A DNA stretch of 64,000 nucleotides from Hyaloperonospora brassicae (Eukaryota; Oomycota; Peronosporomycetes; Peronosporales; Peronosporaceae): the NCBI GenBank assembly GCA_947650285.1, contig CANTFL010000272.1, positions 372,001-436,000 of the forward strand. The letters run 5' to 3'. The stretch's first letter is position 1. Each line of letters begins with the position of its first letter. Made by a program: the position numbers and the translations under genes. Below are positions 35,306-44,465 of this stretch, in pieces. Below the pieces are notes generated by a model. It saw nothing but the letters and a program-made list of their open reading frames with translations. It was not told the origin of the DNA and ran no database searches.

Positions 35306-38300
35306 GACTCTCGCCAGGTTGGAATCTGGCACGAGCCGAGCGTTCTAGGCTCTGCGTATATTCATTTGTGGAGAGGAAGTGGGTCGACGGAAGCGATGAC
35401 AAACATGATCTTCTGTATAGTACATGTGATTTTTTAAACGGTATGCGTTCCATTTCGAGTGTAAGAAGACATGATGAGTACGCCCGATCGCTCGCCAAGA
35501 TGGAACTTGTCTTAGCGCCGGGCTAGTCAAGGGGATATTAGAAATACCACACACCAGGAAAATGGTTCAAACAAGCTTAATAGTTGGAAAGATTAACAAC
35601 GGAAAGGCTACAATGCTGCTGGACTCAGGAGCTGAGATCTCGATCTTAAACACCACCTTTCCTGTTAAGGTGGGATGTGTCATCGACGAGAATAAAAAAC
35701 AGGAGTGTGTGGGTATAGGCGAAAACACGTACATGAACGAAGGACGCACAAAGATCAAGACCGCCCTTAAGGGATCGATGGTTTACTACTTTGATGTATG
35801 GGCTGGTGATTAAGTCGGTCTAGAAGCGATCCTGGGCATGGATTTCATGGTACCCGCAGGTAAACGTCTGGATTTAGCGGACGGGAAGCTGGTATTGTCG
35901 GATGAAGTGAGAATTCGTCGAGCAGGACGCAGACCTCTGTACGGATCGTCCATGCAGCCGATCGTGATCCCAGAACAGCACGTATCTCTGCCGATCTACC
36001 GACCCGCAGAGATACGGATCGGCACTGTCCAGTCTAACTCCAAGCTATAGGCACGACGCGATCCAACATGGGTACCCACCGTAACCACTGGGATAGGTCG
36101 AGTCAAGTACTTGGATCTGACAATTCTTAGCGATAACGTAGTTACACTCGATCGCAGACGGCTTTAGTCTGGACTATGGCTGCCGACATGGTACCTCGAT
36201 ACCCAGTCTACGTCTTGGTTGGATCGCGACGGTACAACGAGTGGCAGTCTCTAGCATTTGAAGAAACGACATCCAAAGGTGAACAACTGCCGCCCGAATA
36301 CGCTGGACCGCTTGTGGATCGCAGACTCTACCCTACGCCCAAGAAGGTTTAAGTCGGACGACAGGGAATAATGGATCATAGGACAATCCGGTCCGAGGTG
36401 GTATAGTCGTTTACGTGTAGGACTGCTACCACGTGTCTTTATCACGATCGAGGAGAAGAAAGGAGACGATCGAGCAGGGAAGGCCAATGGAAGATGTTGA
36501 AACGAATACGGACAGGGATATTGATCTATTGCATCACGAATCGCGTGAATTGATCGGCGATTCATATGTGGCTCATCGACCTACAAGTGTCCTGCCGGTG
36601 GTTATTTCGATATAAGAACGAACGACGAACGACGGAGTAGGCGAGCAGTCGATGAAAGAAGCCAGACCTTCATTAGATGTAACAATCGACGAAAAGCAAT
36701 TTCCGGAGAATTGACGGATCGCGGGAGAACTGGACGTCACTAACTATTGTCATGAAAGTGGGGAACTACATTCCGAGAATGTGGATCAGCACATGGCGGT
36801 ACTGCCTGACATTGTTATGACAACTGTCGAAATTACGATTGTCGATATACAAATAGGCGTTTCGGACGTACCTCTGACTACAGATTAGGAAATATTAGGG
36901 CAAATGATCTAAAGTGACAAGAATATTCTTATTGGTAAAGGAAACGCACTTCCTCCAGCCGCACGAAGGGAGGTATTCAACATTGACGTGATAGGAGCGA
37001 GTTCGAATGCACAGATAGTACGTCCAGTAGCGCCCAAGTTCCGTGAAAAATAGCGGATTTGATCAAAGGACTACTATACGCCAAGATTATTCGATCTTCC
37101 ACATCACTATGGGCTTCGCCGACCGTCGTTGTGATCAAGAATAATGGCGAAGATATTGATTGTCCATCGACTATCGACGGTTATATCAGCTAACAAGGCT
37201 GATGGTATATCCGATGACATTGATCGGTGAACTTTTACAAGACATGGACAAAGCGATGCGGTACTGCTCACTAGATATGGCAAGCGGGAATAGGTAGTGG
37301 AAATGACAGAACGTGCAAGAAGTATTTCAGCATTCATCACGCCTTCAGGATTATATGTACGGCTACGGATGCCGTTTGGGTTTGATAAAAAGCTCCACAG
37401 ATTTACCAACGTCTTATCGACAATGCATTGTATGGATATATAAAAATCGGTGGTGATCTGGACACCTCCTCTACTGAATTGTCCAAACGGATCGACGTGT
37501 TCACAGAAGCAGAGCTGGACACCAGTCAGACACCATCTGTGCTAGGTCGAAGATCGTACATCGATGACACGCTGATCCCAGCTACAACGTTGGCCGATTT
37601 GTACGAAAGAGTGGACAGATTGCTACGTGCATGCGACAAGTAGACTTTGTCGATCAGCCTGACCAAGGGTTTTTGGGGACGACGCAAGGTGGAATATATC
37701 GGTCACCAAGTATCACTCGCTAGACTGGAAGCCCACCCGAAGAAATTCCGGATCGATGTTCAATATTTCGTTTCTTTGAACCCTGCGGTCGATGCAGTCG
37801 TTTTAGGGAGTTTAAGTTACTATATACGATTTATTGAAGACATTGCAATATATTCATCATTGCTGTAAGAATTACGTGAAGCCGAAATCAACAAGATCTG
37901 ACGCATGGATGAGACGGAATTGTGTACACGGAATGGAAAGAGAGTTGACGACAAGAAGTGCCGTGGTGATGACGATCCAGACCTTAACGTTATTACAGGG
38001 GGCGATCCGACCTCAATCGACAGAAGTCGATAGGAAAGGGTGATGATTTCGCTGAAGATGTTGAAGGATAAGATCGCTAAAATTTCGATTCTTAATCATT
38101 TTGATCCGGATGGTCCTCCTGTGATCGTGGTCTATGCTAGTAAATGGGAAGTATCTTCAGCTTTGCTACAAGAACACGATGGAGTATACTGGCCTGTAAC
38201 CTTTACTAGCAGAACGCTAAAACCTAACGAGATTAACTATGGAATGGTGGAAAAAAGTTTTATCTTTGCTGCGCATCCTGAATATCGGCTACACTATGTT

Positions 38301-40201
38301 GGTTGCACGAGAGATCAAGGTAGTCACACGTCATTCAGCGTTGGACTGGCTGGTACAATCTCCAGTCCTTTATGACAGGCTCAGGAGATGGGCGGCGTTT
38401 CTATCGAATTAGACGCTGGAGATCAAGAAGTGTGAAAAGGGAGAAGATGAAATACTTGGTACACTCTCCTGAAGCATAACCCCGCGCAAAGAGGTTGACG
38501 AGATATGATCGCTATCGCCTCTCAGAGACAGCAGAAACATAGTATAAGCATGCCATAACCAACGATGGAGGGGAATGAAAGTCTTTTGGTGTTCAGTGTC
38601 GATGGATCGGCCCGAACCAAACGAAAAGGCGGGGCGTATGGTGCAATAGTGTGAAAGCTCCCAGAATGGAAGATCGTGAATGTCGCAGCCGAATACGCAA
38701 CAGACCTGGTAGTGAGCGAATCCGAGTATCGTGGCCTGCTACTAGGTTTCGCTCTCCTGGCCGATCAGGCGCGGGGGCGCATCATCATATGTGGCGATTC
38801 TAACTTAGTGATCAGACAGATGCGCGGAGAAATTGATTGCAAGGCGTTCGGATTACAGTTGCTACGAAACAGAGCTACGGAGAAGCTCCGATCGTGGCCG
38901 GTCCACGAATTCTTGCATATGAAGAGGGACTGGAATCATAGTGCCGGTCGACTGGCATGCAACGCTTTGCAACAAGAGAAGGGAACGATGACTTAATACG
39001 AACAAAATCGTTATAATTTACGTTCATTGAACCGGTTGGACGAGTTGGTGACACCCAAAAGTGTCGATCGGGCCGTGAAAATATCTGCCGTCACTAGGTC
39101 AGCTTTAAGGAGACGGCGATCGCCTGAGGTCTTGCAAGAGGAAGTCGTTGAGCAGATCAGAATCTATAGAATCAAGCAAGTACAGGAAGAAGAGAAGTGG
39201 ATCGCCAAACTGAAGTAATTTCTGATCGGAGTCATAACGAAGTTGAGTATTGAAGAAGCAAAGTTATGTTCTCGAAATGCATTCGATTATGAAGTAGATA
39301 AAGCGAGCTACTGTTTTTCTGCCCGCGATCGATGGAAAATCCATACAGCCGCAAGAAATTGATTCGTTTGGTAATACCGGAACAACTGCTGCTAGAATTC
39401 CTTCATCATTATCATTATAGCCTGGACGGCGGACACCAAGATATCGGCAGAATGTACCAACAAATTCGGTCCAAGTTTCACTAGAGAGGACTCTATCGGA
39501 TCGTCTACGGATCGCGATCCAATATCGGACCGATCAACACATCTCTGAGGACGGATCGCATGAGATCGAGGTTGGATCGCAAGGGTGGCTCTAGTTGGAT
39601 CGAGTGAAAGAAGGATAAGCCCGAAAGCTGACACATATGTGGCATGGAACATTCCGGTTTAGGGAAATTTGCGGGAGACACGCGGCGGTTTGAGATCTCA
39701 AATACGCCGTACCGACTTTTCCTGTTGGTACAGATATGCAAGCTTAAGCGGGTGAAAACCTACCCGGATCGGCCACAAAACTAGTTGAACTTTGAAGAGG
39801 CGGATCGCTTAAATTTTAACGAATCCCTGCTGCCGGGAGATAGCTGGGAACGCACATTTGATAGAGATAAATTTGAAGTCGAGAAGATATTGGATGTGCG
39901 ATCCGGCAGACGGACCCGTTTTAGCAGAGTGCAGCGGCAATATTTGGTGCAATGGAAGAAATCGGTCGATCCGACTTGGATAGATGAGGTCTACTTGAAC
40001 TGTGGGGCCTTGCTGCAAGAGTTCGATCGCGATCGAGTCAGCAAGAATCGCTTCGAGGTGATGCACTCACACAAACAGCGATGGACAAATAAGCGACGTG
40101 TCGTATTAAAACTTGCCTGCAAGAAGGTTGTAGATGTAAACAAAGGGAAGGGTTGTGTGTGGCAATCCAGGGTATCAAACCCGATCGCAGTGAGTAATTA
40201 G
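35306..40201 (+). pseudogene. pol: Element E pol remnant: protease, RT, two RNase H domains, chromodomain; integrase core deleted
   Basis: Protease LLDSGAEISILN near 35619 and ILGMDFMVPAG near 35830, separated by an in-frame TAA that A shares. RT with YIDDTLIPAT at about 37559. Gypsy RNase H 38090-38370 with YASKW in place of the catalytic DAS. Archaeal-like RNase H 38590-38990 (VDGSARTKRKGGAYGAIV, SEYRGLLLG, CGDSNLVIRQMRGE). Integrase HHCC start LHHYHYSLDGGHQ at 39400. Near 39485-39540 the sequence jumps to the post-core region, so the D,D,E core is gone. Chromodomain FEVEKILDVRSGRRTRFSR and QYLVQWKK at 39870-39965. Many stops. Confidence 0.85.
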
Positions 40202-40394
40202 AAAAGGAAAATGAGATGAAGTCAAGTGATGACAACGAGAGAGTCAACAATGACAAACTTTAAAACATTTTGATTAATGGAGGTAGCTTTGTTGATCGAT
40301 ACTGAAACAGAGATAATTTAAGGCTTTTGAGCGCGTGATAGATCATGTGAAGTGGTCGTTTTGTTGAGACCATTTTTCAATCGAGGATGCCTAT

Positions 40395-40984
40395 CACGGG
40401 ATAGCTCATCTGATTCATAGACGGTCCACCCATCAACCAGACGCGATCACGGTCGACGATTGTAAGAATCAAAGATGATCCAGAAAAAAGGCCAAAAGAT
40501 TTGCGGTGATGACTACCGACGACATTATGAAAGGAAGAAGAATGTGAAGTCACTGGCGGAAATGTATTTGATCGGAACCTATACGGAAAGCGATCAAGAG
40601 CAACATCGATCCAAGCAGCCAGTTTGCGACTGAATGTCGTCAATGACAGAATTTCTGATGAGGTTTCTCAGGTTCATAGACAGTTCACCCATCACCCAGA
40701 CAGGATCATGGTTGAAGATTGTGGGGTCAAGGATGGTGAAGCAGACAGGTCAAAAGATTTGTGGCGATAACAACCGACGACGTATTGGAAGGAAGGAGAC
40801 GGTAAAGTCACTGGCGGTGATCTAATTGATCGGAACCAGAAAGGGCAACGATCAAGCGCAACACCGGTCCAAGCAACTAATTTACGAGTCGAATGTCATC
40901 AATGACAGCAATCCTAATGAGTCTGTTCGGGTTCATAGACATTCCACCAATCATTAAGATGGGATCATGGTTGAGGGTCGTGGG
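40395..40984 (+). repeat. 259-bp tandem repeat at the 3' end of element E
   Basis: GG/GATTCATAGAC...CACCCATCA recurs at 40412, 40671 and 40930, an exact 259-bp period with about 80-85% identity by eye; the last copy is cut by the insertion of B. No coding potential. Confidence 0.8.
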
Positions 40985-40989
40985 ACACA

Positions 40990-41465
40990 TGTAACGGGGT
41001 CACACGTCGGCTGGTATTCGACGATAGGTGTGGTGCACACAAGAAAGGGGGTTACCCTATAAAGTAATTTTAGAACACAGTGAGTGTGTCAATTGTTGAA
41101 GACCGATGTCTGTCATCAATTGATTGCGAGATCTTTTAAGAGGTTATTTAGGACAGGTTAAATACGTTGTTCTAAGGTGTTCTTTTAGGTTAATTAAAGA
41201 AATAAAAATTTAGTTCCCCTTTTGATCAGTAAGAGACACGTGCCTCACGAGGCGTCTTTGATCGGTAGGAGCTAGCAATACCTGTGAAGGTAGCTACTCC
41301 TGCGCACTCTGTGCTGTGATTCTTTTGAATCGTTTGGTCCCTTAGGAACGGGGACCGTAAGCTCTCTGAGCTTGTTGACTCTCTGAGTCGGGTTCGTAGA
41401 ACCAAAGTTGCTCGTAAGAGCGCTAAGTCTTCCTCTGAATTAAGGAGCTGTGTAGCTCCGCTACA
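40990..41465 (+). repeat. Element B 5' LTR
   Basis: 476 bp, TGTAACGGGG to CCGCTACA. It matches the 3' LTR apart from a few substitutions and the lack of a 38-bp block found at about 62008-62045. It is followed by CT and TGGTAGCACTTGTAG, the PBS core shared with C. Confidence 0.93.
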
Positions 41466-41482
41466 CTTGGTAGCACTTGTAG
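41466..41482 (+). promoter_or_regulatory. Element B primer binding site
   Basis: TGGTAGCACTT, two bases after the LTR. Same 11-nt core and spacing as in element C, so B and C probably use the same primer tRNA. Confidence 0.65.
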
Positions 41483-41523
41483 TCAATCTACGCCTGAGTC
41501 GTTACGACTGATCCTCTGTGAGG

Positions 41524-42557
41524 ATGGAGCAATCCACACCCCTCTCTGAGGCCCAAAAGGTCGCGTTAATAAACTGACCGCGGCCGTAGGCCCTGAGTAC
41601 GTGAAGTTTCTTGCTGCACAAGGTCCCGATGTGCTCAACGCACGAGTAGAGATCTTCATGCAGTATGAAACGGCCCTGTTGGGCCAGGTTCAAAACCAGG
41701 TAGCGTCGGCTATACCGACACGCTATGTGGCTATGCCACCAGAAGAGGCTAGGCCTCGTCCCCTTCGGGTGGACGTTAAACATTACTCCGGGAAGGAGAG
41801 GGAAAACCTTACCCTCTGGATCCGTGAGATTGAGATGGCCATGGACTCTGGTCTCATCTCACTTGAGAAACAGCGGGTCTCGTTGGCTATCTCTAAGCTT
41901 GATGGTAGAGCGAGAGAATGGGCGTTGACGTGTGGCACGTCGGTCAACTTGGCGTTTCCCACGTGGGATTCGCTCAAGTTGGACCTTTTGCGAGTTTTCC
42001 TGCCGCCTAACCAGGCATATCGCGTGCGCTCACGCTTCTTGTCTACCCGTCAGGGTAAGAACGAGTTAACGGACTATGTCCAGGAGTTGAGAACTCTGAT
42101 GGCTGCCATGCAGTCCGACCCTCTCCCTGAGACCGTCTACGTGACAGTCTTCATGGAAGGTCTTCGCACTGGCATTGCCAGGACCGAGGTCTGTCGAGTC
42201 CATCCCTCGACTTTTGAGGAGGCTGTGAGCATCGCTCAGAATGCTGAGCACAACTTCAAGTCGGCCAGACTTGGTTGTAATGGGTACAACCCAAGCTTTG
42301 CAAGAGCAACCTCTGCAAGCACCTCGGCTTACTGTAAGCCCAAACCGATGGATCTCAGCTATGCTGAAGATGAAGGTGAAGCTGAGCTTCATGTTGCCGA
42401 GCAACGACAGGAGGTGAGACGCTGTTACATGTGCGGAAGCACTAAACATTTGCGTCCCACTTGTCCTTTGCGTAAGCAACGACCGACTCCTACGGGTCGA
42501 AACCCCAGCCTCAACCAGAAACTTGGTATGGCACGGGGAAACGTCGACACCCAGTAG
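41524..42557 (+). CDS. gag: Element B Gag, zinc knuckle, N-terminal frameshift
   Basis: The uninterrupted frame is 41601-42557 (318 codons). Likely original start at ATG 41524 (MEQSTPLSEAQKVAL), but an indel near 41572-41580 puts it out of frame with the rest. The capsid domain (about 41760-42260: YSGKERENLTLWIREIE, REWAL, LRVFLPPNQAYRVRSRF) is typical Retrotrans_gag. The zinc knuckle CYMCGSTKHLRPTC is at 42424-42465. It stops at TAG 42555-42557, which lies inside the stem of a hairpin just after a slippery heptamer. The following protease frame is -1. Confidence 0.88.
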
Positions 42558-42577
42558 GCGCGGGGCGCCCTACTGGG
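42536..42577 (+). promoter_or_regulatory. Candidate -1 programmed frameshift signal, element B gag-protease
   Basis: Slippery heptamer GGGAAAC at 42536-42542, in the gag frame as G GGA AAC. A 7-8 nt spacer (GTCGACAC) is followed by a hairpin: CCAGTAGG (42551-42558) pairs with CCTACTGG (42569-42576), extended by CGC/GCG with one bulged C and a GGG loop. The protease frame is exactly the -1 frame and is open from 42542. Confidence 0.75.
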
Positions 42578-42878
42578 GTAGAACTGAGTTTTGTCACTTC
42601 TCTACGAGGTAGAGCAACACAGGGCTTAGCCCCACAGAGCTCCGTGCCAGCAAATACAGAGCGTGGACACAAGTCTGGCTTGTTAGTCGCTGATGCGACA
42701 GTTAAAGGCTTTGAGAAGCACTGGTCGATCTTAATCGATTCTGGGGCGTCATGCAACTATTCTAGACGCGGTTCCCTTGAGGGGAGTCAGCAATATGCTG
42801 AGGCGCTCAAAGCGCAAGGTGGTGATTCCATCACTGTTCGGTTAGCGACGGGTAGTCGCGTTACTGTGCCTAAAGTTC
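42560..42878 (+). pseudogene. Element B protease, 5' half, cut by element A
   Basis: Retropepsin active site LIDSGASCNYS near 42730 and TVRLATGSRVTVPKV. It is interrupted at 42878 by the LTR of A. Past 42878 the apparent ORF runs on into A's LTR to 43060, which is not protease. Confidence 0.88.
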
Positions 42879-44218
42879 TGTGGTGGAGTGGCGATCGCTC
42901 AAATTATGAGTCGATCCCAACTCTCCACTGGCGCCCGGACGACCGACTAACGGAGGGGGTACTCCGATCCCGTGATCTTGATAGCTTTCCTCACCTGGTG
43001 TACCCGTTGGTAGGGCGGGTTGCACTCTTCCAGGTGGACTCGTCTCAAAAGAAAACTTGACCGTGTTGGGGATGGGGGTGTGATCGTGCGGAAATCTTCA
43101 CGCGATCACGGGGTACTTGTGGGTACTGACTTGAGTAACCCTGATCTCAACGAAATCGCCTTGTCCACTGTATGGTTGCTTGATCCGCGAGCCTTCTGAC
43201 CACTTAAGCCGTCTCGCGATCTTGCGCCTTGCCTTTACTTGTCTTGCTGCGTCCGATCGCAGTTGATGTTACTTGAGGGTTCTAGAATACACCTGGCCAA
43301 AACAATCCAGGTGTCACACTTGCGTAGACGTGTACCGTTACTCTTTGTTCAACGGGGGGCCAAAAAAATCCAACCCGGAAGAGATAACGTGTGCCTTGTG
43401 AAGTAATTTGAACTCTATTTAATGTTATCCAATCAATCCTAAAACCCTACCCCTATGCCTATCCGTATGTCCTAACCAGATGCCACGCGTAGCCTTTCCA
43501 GGAAGATCGCCCCCTCACATTTGTGTGGTCCACACCCAGTATATCAACCGTTGTGTCTTTCTTGTGGCCCACCCAAGATGTCCCCACGATCCTACGAGCG
43601 GATCGCGATCCTACTAGCGGACCGCGATCTTGCTGGCGGTTCGCGATCCTAGCCCTGGATCGTGATCCCACTAACGGTTCGCGATCCTAGCCGTGGATCG
43701 CGATCTTACTGGCGGATCGTGATCCTAGCCGTGGATCGCGATCCTACTAGCGGATCGCGATCTTACTGGCGGTTCGCGATCCTAGCCGTGGATCGTGATC
43801 CCACTAACGGTTCGCGATCCTAGCCGTGGATCGCGATCTTACTGGCGAATCGTGATCCTAGCCGTGGATCGCGATCCTACTAGCGGATCGCGATCCTACT
43901 AGCGGATCGCAGCCGGAGATCAGACTTGCGATCGTAGGTTAGGATCGCGATCTTCCAGTGAAATCGAGAGTCTTGTCTTGCCCTGTCTCACGACGGATTG
44001 CATAATCAAAACGGGTCTGACCACCCCATAACCTCGTCCCAGATTGGACGATCCTATCCAATTGGGTTTGGGGTACGTTATCGTCAGCCATCCGTCCCAG
44101 CTTGTATCATCCAATCACAGTGATCTTGGTTCAACCGAAACGTGGGACCCGTGCGATCGCCCATCCTCGATCGCCACTCCACGTCCCAAAGAGATTTCTT
44201 TGAGACCGCTTTACCACA
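42879..44218 (-). repeat. Element A 3' LTR with 19-bp minisatellite
   Basis: 1340 bp, TGTGGTGG to TTACCACA on the plus strand. 43600-43910 holds about 16-17 units of 19 bp (GGATCGCGATCCTACTAGC and variants). Confidence 0.93.
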
Positions 44219-44233
44219 GCCGTCCCCTGCACC
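44219..44233 (-). promoter_or_regulatory. Element A polypurine tract
   Basis: On the minus strand TGCAGGGGACGGC abuts the 3' LTR. The TGCAGGGGAC core is repeated at the same place in E (62356-62365). Confidence 0.7.
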
Positions 44234-44465
44234 GTCAGTCAACATACGGTGTTGATCTGGCTGTGCAACCCTGTGAGCCTCGTTTCTTCTTTTCGCATTT
44301 TCACACCGTTTAACACGGTGTCCGATCCAACCCACCCGGATCAGGTATCTCCTCCTGCTTCTGGATCGGGGTCTCTTGGATCGCCTTCGGCGATCCCCAC
44401 TATCAGATGCTGGATCCGGGCCTCTTGGATCGCCTTCGGCGATCCCCACTTCAGATGATGACTCC

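Noticed and set aside
42879..43060. Apparent extension of B's protease ORF into following sequence
   Set aside because: The sequence after 42878 is the LTR of element A; the true protease continuation is at 56365.
43600..43910. CRISPR-like regular array
   Set aside because: Units are contiguous 19-bp variants without unique spacers, inside an LTR of a eukaryotic element; it is a minisatellite.
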